Below are positions 30,162-38,508 of a stretch of 54,834 nt of DNA, one piece after another. Both the position numbers and the translations under genes were made by a program. The notes beneath the pieces were generated by a model. The model made no database searches, was not told where the DNA came from, and saw only the letters and a program-made list of their open reading frames with translations. How positions within the stretch are numbered: the stretch's first letter is position 1; each line of letters begins with the position of its first letter. The stretch lies in contig JAUHXC010000056.1 in assembly GCA_030427205.1 (NCBI GenBank), forward strand, positions 1 through 54,834, written 5' to 3'. Origin of the DNA: a bacterium (GTDB lineage Bacteria > Myxococcota_A > Bradymonadia > UBA7976 > UBA1532).

Positions 30162-32552
30162 TCAGCGACGGCGGCGGATCACGAGGCCGAGCACGACCAG
30201 CCCGAAGAACCAGCCGCCGAGCGGCGTGCTGCGGGCGCCGATGTCGACCCGGCAGCCGGTGGGGTCGTCGTCGCCGCCGGGGCCCATGTCAGCGCCGGGC
30301 GCGCCGCCCTGGCCGCCGATGCCGCCGCCGATACCGCCCTCGCCTTCACCTTCACCTTCGCCTTCGCCCTCGCCTTCACCCTCGCCCTCGCCCTCGCCCT
30401 CGCCCTCGCCTTCGCCCTCGCCCTCGCCTTCACCCTCGCCTTCACCCTCGCCTTCGCCTTCACCTTCACCCTCGCCGCCCTGAAGGACGGGCCAATCGGC
30501 GACGCAGCGGGCGGTGCCACGAACCGCCTCGCAGCGCTGGTAGCGGGGGCAGTCGACGCCCGAGCAGGGATCGTCGATGCACGCGCCGAGGTAGCAGATC
30601 GCCGCCGGACCGCACGCCTCGCTGTCGTCGCAGGGGTCGGGCTCACACACGTTCTCGACGCAGACCTCGCCGGCGTCGCACCCGACCGGACCGCAGCCCG
30701 TGCCCTCGCAGACCCCGTCGATGCACGTCGCGGCCGCCTCGCAGCTGACCTGGGCGCAGCTGAAGACGCAGTCGCCCTCGCGACAGAAGCTGCCGCCGCC
30801 GCAGGTGACGCCGGCGCAGGGGTCTTCCTGGCAGCCGTCACGGGCGCAGCGCTGGCCGTCGGGGCAGCCGGCGAATACGCAGTTGTCGGGGCCGCAGGCG
30901 CCGCCGACGCAGATCTGGCCGGCGGGGCAGTCGACGCCCGCGCAGAGGTCGACGCAGCCGTCCTCGGTGCAGACCTCGCCCTCGCCACAGGTGAACTCGT
31001 TGTCGCGGCACGGGTGCAGGCAGGCGCCGTCGGCGCAGTAGGTCTCGCCCGCGCACTGCCCCTCGTCACCACACGCCGTCAGGCACTCGCCGTCGTAGCA
31101 GCTCTGGCCGTCGGGGCAGACCCGGCCCTCGTCCAGGCGGCCGTCACAGTCCTCGTCGAGGCCGTTGCAGGTCTCCGCCGGCCGCGCGCCGCAGGTGCCG
31201 CACTCGTTGCGCACCCGCTCGTCCACCCGGCCGTCGCAGTCGTTGTCGACGAGGTCGCAGACCTCTTCGCCGGGCGTGACGGCGGGCACGCAGCGGGTCC
31301 CGCCGCCGATGCACTGCCACGTCCCGGTGGTGCAGCCCCCGGCGAGGCCCGTCGCGCACTCGCCCGGCACCACGACCGGGCTGCCGTCGGCGAGGATGTC
31401 GACGAGGCCATCGCAGTCGTTGTCCACCCCGTCGCAGATCTCGGGGCTGCCGTCGGGCGTGCAGATCGCGCGGTCGCAGGCGTCGCCCTGGCCGTCGTTG
31501 TCGCTGTCGGTCTGCGCCGGGTTGGGGAACTTCGGGCAGTTGTCGCAGGCGTCGCCGACCCCGTCCTCGTCCTCGTCGAGCTGGTCGGGGTTGGGCACCG
31601 TCGGGCAGTTGTCCTGGGGCAGGCAGATCTCGTCGAGGTCTTCGTCGGAGCACGGCAGCCCGATGCCCCACTGGGTCGCGAAGCAGTGCTCCGGCGAGCT
31701 CTGGCCCGGCGCGAGCGGCCCGAAGTCGTAGCGCAGCGCCAGGGTGACGTCGAAGCCGTTGTCGGTGATCAGGTCACCGTCGCGGTCGGCGGGCTGGCCG
31801 CCGTTGTTGATGTCGTTGGGCAGCACGGTGCAGCCGTTGGCGTTGTCGACGCTCTCGATGCGGCCCGCCTGGTCGCGATAGCGCCCGATCTCCCACGAGT
31901 TGAGGAAGATGTCGCCGCCATCGAGGGCGTAGAGCCCCACGAAGGTGGTCGGCTCCTCCGGGTTGTCGCCCTCGTCGAACTCCCACAGCGTCTTGGGCGC
32001 GCCGACGCTGGTGGCGCCGAAGTCGTTGCCGAGGCCGCCCTGCCCGAAGAAGAGGTCGCCGTCCATGTAGTGGGTCAGCGCCACGGTGGGCATCGCCTCG
32101 TTGCTGACGTTGGTCAGCACGTAGCACCGCTCGAGCACCGTGCAGTTGAGCCGATAGCGCAGCTCGACCTGGACCCCGTCGGTGGTGAAGTCGGAGACGA
32201 TGTCCTCGCCGTCGCGGCGGCTGTTGACCGGCACGCCGCCGATCTCGCCGCTGTCGAGCCAGGAGCCGGTCGTATTGCCCGCGGCGCTGGTGCGACACAG
32301 GAAGCTCATCAGCTCGAAGATCGTCGAGACGTCGCCCTGGTCGGGCATGTCGTCGGCCGGGTTGAACGTGGCCCGGCCGCCGCCGCTCGCCGACCCGGTG
32401 GCCCCGAAGGCGTCGATGGTCATGTTGACCACCCCCAGCTCGGGATCACAGGCGGGATCGGTGCTCAGGTTGTAGTCCTGAGCGAAGGCGGACGCAGACA
32501 GCAGCATCCCCAGTCCGATGGCGGGACCGAGGCGGTGGGCGAGACGACTCAC
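30162..32552 (-). CDS. Secreted Cys-rich protein with TSP3 and MopE repeats, (Gly-Glu)n linker and MYXO-CTERM-like tail
   Basis: 796 aa from GTG 32552, which has GGAGA 6-7 nt upstream. The signal peptide ends in LLSASAFAQ. Residues about 30-300 are a beta-rich domain of unknown function. Then come thrombospondin type 3 segments (about 310-365, DNCPTVPNPDQLDEDEDG), three MopE-type motifs (ICDGVDNDCDG, VCDLVDNDCDG, TCNGLDEDCDG) and about ten Cys-rich EGF-like units (C-x5-CxxGxC style). A (Gly-Glu)n linker (about 692-737), a short Gly/Asp part with a Cys (TGCRVD), a hydrophobic helix (GGWFFGLVVLGLVI) and RRRR end the chain. This end matches the MYXO-CTERM plan of a Cys before a helix and Arg cluster, which is a sorting signal for surface anchoring. 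It is probably a calcium-stabilised surface protein. Confidence 0.88.
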   Translation of the reverse strand: MSRLAHRLGPAIGLGMLLSASAFAQDYNLSTDPACDPELGVVNMTIDAFGATGSASGGGRATFNPADDMPDQGDVSTIFELMSFLCRTSAAGNTTGSWLDSGEIGGVPVNSRRDGEDIVSDFTTDGVQVELRYRLNCTVLERCYVLTNVSNEAMPTVALTHYMDGDLFFGQGGLGNDFGATSVGAPKTLWEFDEGDNPEEPTTFVGLYALDGGDIFLNSWEIGRYRDQAGRIESVDNANGCTVLPNDINNGGQPADRDGDLITDNGFDVTLALRYDFGPLAPGQSSPEHCFATQWGIGLPCSDEDLDEICLPQDNCPTVPNPDQLDEDEDGVGDACDNCPKFPNPAQTDSDNDGQGDACDRAICTPDGSPEICDGVDNDCDGLVDILADGSPVVVPGECATGLAGGCTTGTWQCIGGGTRCVPAVTPGEEVCDLVDNDCDGRVDERVRNECGTCGARPAETCNGLDEDCDGRLDEGRVCPDGQSCYDGECLTACGDEGQCAGETYCADGACLHPCRDNEFTCGEGEVCTEDGCVDLCAGVDCPAGQICVGGACGPDNCVFAGCPDGQRCARDGCQEDPCAGVTCGGGSFCREGDCVFSCAQVSCEAAATCIDGVCEGTGCGPVGCDAGEVCVENVCEPDPCDDSEACGPAAICYLGACIDDPCSGVDCPRYQRCEAVRGTARCVADWPVLQGGEGEGEGEGEGEGEGEGEGEGEGEGEGEGEGEGEGEGEGEGEGEGEGGIGGGIGGQGGAPGADMGPGGDDDPTGCRVDIGARSTPLGGWFFGLVVLGLVIRRRR
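30340..30478 (-). repeat. Hexanucleotide repeat tract coding (Gly-Glu)n
   Basis: On the plus strand CCCTCG and CCTTCA/CCTTCG hexamers alternate for about 135 bp. On the minus strand they encode 20 or more Gly-Glu pairs without interruption. The unit is 6 bp, so copy-number slippage keeps the frame and only changes linker length. Confidence 0.9.
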
Positions 32553-32582
32553 GGGCACTCTCCATGGAGGGTGGGCGTATGT

Positions 32583-32601
32583 CCCGGCTTCGGCAGCCGG
32601 G
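32583..32601 (-). promoter_or_regulatory. 5'-leader hairpin of the MYXO-CTERM-like gene
   Basis: CCCGGC (32583-32588) and GCCGGG (32596-32601) form a 6-bp GC stem with a 7-nt loop, about 30 nt upstream of the GTG start and downstream of the proposed promoter, so it would lie in the mRNA leader. Confidence 0.35.
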
Positions 32602-32607
32602 CGACGA

Positions 32608-32651
32608 ATTACACTACAGGGGTGTAGTTTGTGGCCAGAAGTGTAACTTCT
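32608..32651 (-). promoter_or_regulatory. Promoter with two dyads upstream of the MYXO-CTERM-like gene
   Basis: Read on the minus strand, TGGCCA (32632-32637) and TGTAAT (32608-32613) are spaced 18 nt apart, a plausible -35/-10 pair in an AT-richer patch. ACTACA-gggg-TGTAGT (32613-32628) lies between the boxes and touches the -10. AGAAGT-gta-ACTTCT (32637-32651) sits at and upstream of the -35. Both are perfect 6-bp dyads suited to a dimeric regulator. Confidence 0.45.
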
Positions 32652-32766
32652 TGCCCCTCGATCGATTGATCCGAGAGGGCCCCGAGCGCACATGGGGCGG
32701 GGTTTTCGGCGGACCGACTCGCAGTGGAACTGCGGCGGCCTCGGCGGGTGGAGCGTCGGCGTACTG

Positions 32767-34806
32767 TCAGTACGCCAGCAGCGCCGCCAGCGTCTCGCGC
32801 ACGTCGTCCTCCGACGGCAGGATGGCCCGCTCGAGCACCCGGGAGAACGCGACCGGCACGTCCAGCGCGCCGATGCGCTTGACCGGCGCGTCGAGCCACT
32901 CGAAGCAGTTGTCGGCGATCCACGCCGCGATCTCGGCGCCGAAGCCGTTGGTGATGTGGTCTTCGTGCACCACCACCACCTTGCCGGTCTTCTTCACCGA
33001 GGCGGCCACCGCCTCCTGATCCCACGGCTTGATCGAGCGCAGGTCGATGACCTCGACCTCGTGCCCCTCCTTCGCCAGCTTGTTGGCCGCGCGGATGCTC
33101 CAGTGCACCGGCGTGCCCCAGGCCACCACCGTCGCGTCGCTGCCCGGGCGGCGGATGCGGGCCTTGCCGAACGGCACCGCGTGGTCGTCCGCCGGCTTCA
33201 CCGTGGCCGCGAACGGCTGGTTGTAGAGGAACTTGGGCTCCAGATAGAAGCTCATGCCCCGGCTGCGGATGCACGTACGCAAGAGCCCCGCCGCGTCGTC
33301 GGCGAACGCCGGCACCACCACCCGGGTGCCGGGCAGGTGGCCGAAGATCGCCTCGGTATTCTGCGAGTGGTACAGCCCGCCGCCGATGTAGCCGCCGCTC
33401 GACAGCCGCAGGGTGACGTTGGGCGAGAACTGACCCTCGGTGCGCCAGTACTCGTGGGTCATCTCGACGATCTGCTCCATCGCCGGCCAGACGTAGTCGG
33501 CGAACTGCGCCGCCTCGATGACCGCCCGGATGTCGTCGTCGTAGCGGCACAGCCCGTTGGCGGTGCCGACGATGTAGTCCTCGGCGATAGGCCCGTTGAA
33601 GACCCGGCCGCGGCCGAACTTCTGCTGCATGCCCTTGGTGACCAGGAAGACCCCGCCCTTCTCCTTGCTGGCCACGTCCTGGCCCCAGAGGAAGGCCTTG
33701 TCGTTGCGCTCGAACTCCGCGTGCAGCGTCGCGTTGATCGCCTCGCGGATCTTCCACTTGTCGCCCTCTTCGGGCGTCTCGCCCTCGGTGGGCTGCCACG
33801 GCTCGGGCGCGATGAAGCGGGTCACCGTCGCCGGATCGGGCTCGGCGGCGTTCTCCGCCTTCTCGGCGTCGGCCTCGAGCCGCTCGGCGTTCTCCGCCTC
33901 GATCTTCGCGAGCGCCTCTTCGTCGGCGAAGCCCGCGTCGAGGATCTGCTGCCGCAGCCGGGCGAGCGGATCGTGGGTCGCCGCCTCGGCGATCTCGTCG
34001 TCGCTGCGGTAGAGCTTGTGGTTGTCGCTGTTCGAGTGGGCCCCGATGCGCACGCACTGCGCGTGCACCATCGCCGCGCCCTGCCCCGACTTCGCGTACT
34101 CGATGGCCTTCTGCATGCCGCGGTGGCAGTCGACGAAGTCGGTGCCGTCGACGTTGATGATCTCGAAGTTGGCCAGCCCGGTGTAGTTGTCCGAGACCCG
34201 GGCGTTGGCGCTCTGCTCGGCGACGGGCACCGAGATGCCGAAGCCGTTGTTCTGGATGACGAAGACCACCGGCAGCTTCTCGCGGCTCGCGCCGTTGAAG
34301 GCCTCGTAGCAGTAGCCCTCGCTGGTGCTGGCCTCGCCCTGGCTCGAAAACGCCACCCCGTCGCCGCCGAAGTGCTTGATCGCCCGGGCGACACCCACCG
34401 CGTGCAGCGTATGGTTGCCGGTGCACGACGAGACGTTCTGGATGCCGATCGACGGCTTGGCCAGGTGATTCGACATGTGCCGCCCGCCGCCGGCGGGGTC
34501 ATCGGCCTTCGACAGCCCGTTGAGGATGATCTCCTCGGGGGTCATGCCCGCCGCGAGCGCCGTCAGCAGGTCGCGATAGTACGGAAAGAGGAAGTCGGTA
34601 TTGGCCCGAAACGCGCGGCCGAGGGCCAGCTGGATGCCGTCGTGCCCGGCGAAGGGCGCGTGATAGCCCCAGCCCTTGGCCTTCTTGATGTAGCCGGACG
34701 CCTTCTCTTCGATCAGCCGGCCGAGTTGCACCGTGCGGAACCAGTCCAGCACGGTCTCGGGTTCGATGCCGTCGAAGTACGTCGCCGCGTCGTTCTCGGT
34801 CGCCAA
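32767..34806 (-). CDS. Fused 2-oxoacid dehydrogenase E1 (alpha + beta), branched-chain type
   Basis: 679 aa. The N-terminal half is an E1-alpha domain with the thiamine-diphosphate motif GDG (148-150) through NN (186-187), in the context GGDGVAFSSQGEASTSEG. The phosphorylation-loop-type segment HSNSDNHKLYRSDDE follows. A charged linker (about 330-385, rich in Glu/Ala) joins the transketolase-like E1-beta domain (AINATLHAEF, GQDVASKEKGGVF, NGPIAEDYIVGTANG) and a C-terminal transketolase domain (VVAWGTPVHW, IDLRSIKPWD). It decarboxylates a 2-oxoacid, probably of the branched-chain or pyruvate class, and passes the acyl group to an E2. No E2 or E3 gene is in the window. The start chosen is TTG 34806, with TGGAGG 5 nt upstream; the frame is open beyond it but not protein-like. 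Confidence 0.88.
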   Translation of the reverse strand: MATENDAATYFDGIEPETVLDWFRTVQLGRLIEEKASGYIKKAKGWGYHAPFAGHDGIQLALGRAFRANTDFLFPYYRDLLTALAAGMTPEEIILNGLSKADDPAGGGRHMSNHLAKPSIGIQNVSSCTGNHTLHAVGVARAIKHFGGDGVAFSSQGEASTSEGYCYEAFNGASREKLPVVFVIQNNGFGISVPVAEQSANARVSDNYTGLANFEIINVDGTDFVDCHRGMQKAIEYAKSGQGAAMVHAQCVRIGAHSNSDNHKLYRSDDEIAEAATHDPLARLRQQILDAGFADEEALAKIEAENAERLEADAEKAENAAEPDPATVTRFIAPEPWQPTEGETPEEGDKWKIREAINATLHAEFERNDKAFLWGQDVASKEKGGVFLVTKGMQQKFGRGRVFNGPIAEDYIVGTANGLCRYDDDIRAVIEAAQFADYVWPAMEQIVEMTHEYWRTEGQFSPNVTLRLSSGGYIGGGLYHSQNTEAIFGHLPGTRVVVPAFADDAAGLLRTCIRSRGMSFYLEPKFLYNQPFAATVKPADDHAVPFGKARIRRPGSDATVVAWGTPVHWSIRAANKLAKEGHEVEVIDLRSIKPWDQEAVAASVKKTGKVVVVHEDHITNGFGAEIAAWIADNCFEWLDAPVKRIGALDVPVAFSRVLERAILPSEDDVRETLAALLAY

Positions 34807-34834
34807 GGGGGCCTCCAGGGTGCCGGGGGGTGTC

Positions 34835-34862
34835 GAGCGTATGTCTGCGAGCGTATCTCTGC
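34835..34862 (-). promoter_or_regulatory. Two 14-bp direct repeats upstream of the E1 gene
   Basis: GAGCGTATGTCTGC (34835-34848) and GAGCGTATCTCTGC (34849-34862) are back-to-back copies differing at one base, 30-56 nt upstream of the E1 start. Head-to-tail repeats of this size suggest a regulator binding site or a duplicated promoter element. Confidence 0.4.
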
Positions 34863-34896
34863 GATGAGACGAGATGCATTCGGGTGAGCGCGCGTT

Positions 34897-34915
34897 GCGA
34901 CGATCCGATCGTCGC
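34897..34915. promoter_or_regulatory. 19-bp perfect palindrome between E1 and betA
   Basis: GCGACGATC-c-GATCGTCGC has 9-bp perfect arms. It lies in the 205-bp gap between the divergent E1 and betA genes, about 90 nt from the E1 start and 97 nt from the betA start. It fits a dimeric TetR/LysR-type operator able to act on both genes. Confidence 0.5.
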
Positions 34916-35011
34916 CGCCCGGCGTCAAGACCGTCGCCCGCAACAGGGGTCGACGCCCGCCGCCGGGCGGTCCACAATGCCCGCCCGAGCGCGCGCGACC
35001 GCAGGAGCCCC

Positions 35012-36697
35012 ATGGCGACCGAACGCTACGACACCGTGATCATCGGCGGCGGATCGGCCGGCTGCGTGCTGGCCAACCGGCTCAGCGAGGCGCCCGACCA
35101 CCGGGTGCTGGTGCTCGAAGCCGGCCGCCCCGACTCGCTGTGGGATCTCTTCATCCACATGCCGGCCGGCCTGAGCACGCCGCTGGGCAACCGCTTCTAC
35201 GACTGGCGCTACCACAGCGACCCCGAGCCGCACATGGGCGGCCGGCGGGTCTACCACGCCCGGGGCAAGCTGCTCGGCGGCTCGTCGAGCATCAACGGCA
35301 TGATCTACGTGCGCGGCAACGCCATGGACTTCGAGCGCTGGGCCGCCGATGAGGGCATGGCCCACTGGTCGTACGCCCACTGCCTGCCGTACTTCCAGCG
35401 GGCCGAGACCCGTGAGGGCGGCGACCCGGCGTGGCGCGGCCACAGCGGCCCGCTGCACCTCGAAGTGGGCCCGTGCACCAACCCGCTCTTCCAGGCCTTC
35501 TTCGCCGCGGTGCAGCAGGCGGGGCACCCGCTCACCGACGACTACAACGGCTACAAGCAGGAGGGCTTCGGCCCCTTCGACCGCAACGTCAGGCGCGGCC
35601 GCCGCTGGAGCGCCGCGCGGGCCTATCTGCACCCCGTCCTGCGCCGGCGCAACCTCACCGTGCGCTGCCGGGCGATGGTCACCGGCCTGATCATGCGGGG
35701 CAAGCGGATCACCGGCGTCGAATACACCCGCCGCGGCCGCGCCATTCGGGTCGAGGCGGGCCAGGTCATCTGCTGCGGCGGCTCGATCAACAGCCCGCAG
35801 CTCCTGCAGCTCGCCGGCATCGGCCAGCCCGAGGCGTTGAAGCGCGCCGGCGTCGCGGTGCGCCACGCCCTGCCCGGCGTCGGCGGCAACCTGCAAGACC
35901 ACCTCGAGGTCTACATCCAGCACGCCTGCAAGCGGCCCGTCTCGCTCGCGCCCGCGCTCAAGTGGTGGAACCAGCCGTGGATCGGCCTGCAGTGGCTCTT
36001 CGCCAAGGTCGGCCCGGCGGCGAGCAACCACTTCGAGGCCGGCGGCTTCTACCGCAGCAATCACGACGTCGCCTACCCCAACGTGCAGCTGCACTTCCTG
36101 CCGCTCGCGGTGCGCTACGACGGCACGGTGCCCGTGAGCCAGCACGGCTACCAGATCCACGCCGGCCCCAACCTCTCCGACGCCCGCGGCCGGCTGAGCA
36201 TCCGCAGCGACGACCCGTTCGAGCACCCCAGCCTGAAGTTCGAGTACCTCTCGACCGCGCAGGACCGCCGCGAGTGGATCGAGGTCGTGCGCTCGGTGCG
36301 CGAGATCCTGGCCCAGCCGGCCTTCGCCGACTTCGACGGCGGCGAGATCTCGCCGGGCCCCGCGGTGCAGACCAACGCCGAGATCCTCGACTGGGTCGCC
36401 CGCGACGCCGAGACCGCGCTGCACCCCTGCGGCACCTGCAAGATGGGCGTCGGCGACGACGCGGTGGTCGACCCGCAGACCTTCGCGGTGCACGGCGTCG
36501 AGGGCCTGCGGGTGGTCGACGCCTCGGTCTTCCCCACCATCACCAACGGCAACATCTACGCCCCGGTGATGATGGTCGCCGAGAAGGCCGCCGACGCGAT
36601 CCGCGGCGACACCCCGCTGCCGCCGTCCACCGCGCCGTTCTACCGCCACGGCCACTCGCCAGAGCACCCCGCGCTGGGACCGCCGGCGCTGCAGTAG
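35012..36697 (+). CDS. betA: Choline dehydrogenase (GMC oxidoreductase)
   Basis: 561 aa, close to the usual BetA length. It begins MATERYDTVI with the FAD dinucleotide motif GGGSAGCVLA (12-21) and the adenine-binding LVLEAGRPD. Further landmarks shared with Escherichia coli BetA as I recall it are RGKLLGGSSSINGMIYVRGN, KQEGFGPFDRNVRRGRRWS, CGGSINSPQLLQLAGIG, ASNHFEAGGFYRS and HPCGTCKMG with active-site-region H471. The enzyme oxidises choline to betaine aldehyde and is usually membrane-associated, feeding osmoprotectant synthesis. No betB (aldehyde dehydrogenase) or betI gene is in the window. ATG 35012 follows CAGGAG. The last 21 bp around the stop codon (36680-36700) recur at 43566-43586. 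Confidence 0.82.
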   Translation: MATERYDTVIIGGGSAGCVLANRLSEAPDHRVLVLEAGRPDSLWDLFIHMPAGLSTPLGNRFYDWRYHSDPEPHMGGRRVYHARGKLLGGSSSINGMIYVRGNAMDFERWAADEGMAHWSYAHCLPYFQRAETREGGDPAWRGHSGPLHLEVGPCTNPLFQAFFAAVQQAGHPLTDDYNGYKQEGFGPFDRNVRRGRRWSAARAYLHPVLRRRNLTVRCRAMVTGLIMRGKRITGVEYTRRGRAIRVEAGQVICCGGSINSPQLLQLAGIGQPEALKRAGVAVRHALPGVGGNLQDHLEVYIQHACKRPVSLAPALKWWNQPWIGLQWLFAKVGPAASNHFEAGGFYRSNHDVAYPNVQLHFLPLAVRYDGTVPVSQHGYQIHAGPNLSDARGRLSIRSDDPFEHPSLKFEYLSTAQDRREWIEVVRSVREILAQPAFADFDGGEISPGPAVQTNAEILDWVARDAETALHPCGTCKMGVGDDAVVDPQTFAVHGVEGLRVVDASVFPTITNGNIYAPVMMVAEKAADAIRGDTPLPPSTAPFYRHGHSPEHPALGPPALQ

Positions 36698-36700
36698 CCC
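36680..36700. repeat. Left copy of a 21-bp direct repeat (betA 3' end)
   Basis: This stretch covers the last five sense codons of betA (PPALQ), the TAG stop and three more bases. An identical copy in the same orientation lies at 43566-43586. The two copies bracket the eCIS-type operon and the SIR2-like remnant, a 6.9-kb block that may have inserted at the 3' end of betA. Confidence 0.7.
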
Positions 36701-36777
36701 GGCGGGCGCGGCGTACGCGGCACAGCGGGCCGGCAGCAGCGGAGCGCGCTCACCACGACGCGTCTCGCGTGCGGCGC

Positions 36778-38508
36778 TCAGCGGGCCAGCAGCCCCTCCA
36801 GCATCCCGGCCAGCGGATCGTCGTCGTCGGCCGCATAGCGCAGGGCGTCGGCGACGAGCTCCAGGGCCAGCTGATCGGTGGGTACCCGATCGAGGCGCGC
36901 GGACGCCCGGCGCAGCGCAGGCTCGACGTCGGGCAGGCGGGCCGTCAGCAACGCCCGCGCCTGCTCGCGACGGGGGCCGGGCGCGTCGAACAGCGCCAGA
37001 CAGGCGGCCGATCGGCCATCGAGCCCGCCCTCTGCCGCCAGCAGCGCCGCATGCGCCACGGCGTCGGCGGTGTCTCCGCGGGCCAGCGCCAGCGCCACGT
37101 GGCCCGCCGCCCGGTCGAGCGGCGGCAACCGTTCGAGCGTCGAGGCGACCGCGGCGTGCTGCGCCGGCGGACAGCGACGGACGATCTCGGGGATGACGTC
37201 GGCGGGCGCCTGCAGCAGCAACCCGGCGCTGCGGGCAGGGTCGGTCGACGCGAGGTGTGCCGCCGCGACGCCACGGGCCAGCCGGTCGTCGCCGGCCGCC
37301 TCCAGCGCCTCGATCAGCGCCGGCACATCGCCCTGGCGCCACGCGACGAGCGCTCGCGGGCCCGGCTCTGCGCCGGCGAGCCGAGCAGCGGTGACGAAGC
37401 GCCGCTGCTGACACAGGTCGTCGATGCGATCGATGCGGTCACCGTGCCCGTCGAGTCGGCGAGCGATGGCCCGCGCGACGGCCTGCGCGGCGACCCCCGA
37501 GCGCGCCAGCGCCTCGCGGGCCTGGGCAGCATACAGGGTCGCCTCGTCTCCACCGGCGCGCTCGGCGAACAGCGCGCAGCCGGCCGCGACCCACAGCCAG
37601 CGCTCCCCGCCGCCGGCGCCGGCGGCCGCCAGCAGGCGACCGAGCGTGCCGGCGGTGGCCCAGCGGTCGAAAGACGCGCCGTCGAGCGCCTCGACGATCG
37701 ACCACGGATCATCGAGCAGCGCCCGCTCCAGCGGCAGCAGGTCGACGGGCGCGCGCAGCGACGGGTGCAGCGCCGGAGGAGCCGGCAGCGGTGGCATCGG
37801 CTCGTTCAAGGCCGCCGCGACCGCCGCCAGATCGCGCGGTCGCGCCGCCGGGTCGACCGCGCGCAGCGCGTCGATGAGCCCGCGGTGCGCGCAGTCGGCC
37901 GGCAGCGCTGCGCCGGGGTCACCGGTGGCCACATACGCCGCCATCCGGCCGAGCGCGTACAGATCGGACCGCGGGTCGCCGGCCTCCTCCACCAGCTCGG
38001 GGGCCCGCCACGCCCGACTGCCCACGTCGAGCGGGCCCAGGCCGCCGACCAGGGCCACGTCGAGGTCGAGGATGTGCGCTCGCGGCCCGTCGACCAGCAC
38101 GTTGGCCGGCCGCAGATCCCGGTGGATCACGCCCGCCCGGTGCATCGGCTCCAGGGCCCGCAGCAGCCCGCGCAGCAGCCCGTCGACGTCGTGCCCCTTC
38201 ACCGGCGGCGCGCCATCCAGGTGACGCAGCGCGATGAACGGTGCGTCACCCCAGACGCCGGCGGCGAGCAGCCGCGCGGGCTCGACGGCCTTCCAGGCCA
38301 GCGCCTCGTGCAGCACGAGCGGGCGGAACGGCGGCACCAGCCCCTGCCCGCCGAAGAACGCCGACCGTCGATCGTGCCATGGCAAGCGGGGGTCGGGGCG
38401 CTTGATGATCGCCCGCTGCCCGTCGACGGTGCCGGACCACGTGGTCGGGCCGAGGCGCGCGCCGAGCTCAACGCCCTTCGGCGGGCTGTCGGTCTGCCGG
38501 TCGCTCAC
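36778..38508 (-). CDS. Serine/threonine protein kinase-like protein, probably atypical or inactive
   Basis: 576 aa from GTG 38508. The GTG overlaps the TGA of the upstream lipoprotein gene (GTGA), which decides the start. The N-terminal 250 residues are a kinase fold: possible strand-3 Lys36 (RAIIKRP), HRDLRPAN (129-136), the APE-like RAPELVEEA, and DPRSDLYALGRM. The glycine loop is not recognisable and the Mg-binding DFG is DLD (148-150, HILDLDVAL). Catalysis may be weak or lost, although the first Asp is kept. The remaining 320 residues are Ala/Leu-rich helical repeats. It is the last gene of the operon with the lipoprotein, the eCIS-core protein and the AAA ATPase, so it may be a scaffold or regulator of that system. 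Confidence 0.85.
   Translation of the reverse strand: MSDRQTDSPPKGVELGARLGPTTWSGTVDGQRAIIKRPDPRLPWHDRRSAFFGGQGLVPPFRPLVLHEALAWKAVEPARLLAAGVWGDAPFIALRHLDGAPPVKGHDVDGLLRGLLRALEPMHRAGVIHRDLRPANVLVDGPRAHILDLDVALVGGLGPLDVGSRAWRAPELVEEAGDPRSDLYALGRMAAYVATGDPGAALPADCAHRGLIDALRAVDPAARPRDLAAVAAALNEPMPPLPAPPALHPSLRAPVDLLPLERALLDDPWSIVEALDGASFDRWATAGTLGRLLAAAGAGGGERWLWVAAGCALFAERAGGDEATLYAAQAREALARSGVAAQAVARAIARRLDGHGDRIDRIDDLCQQRRFVTAARLAGAEPGPRALVAWRQGDVPALIEALEAAGDDRLARGVAAAHLASTDPARSAGLLLQAPADVIPEIVRRCPPAQHAAVASTLERLPPLDRAAGHVALALARGDTADAVAHAALLAAEGGLDGRSAACLALFDAPGPRREQARALLTARLPDVEPALRRASARLDRVPTDQLALELVADALRYAADDDDPLAGMLEGLLAR

Noticed and set aside
36698..36777. Terminator between convergent betA and the kinase-like gene
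   Set aside because: Several weak GC pairings exist (for example GAGCGC with GCGCTC) but none is clearly better than chance in this composition.
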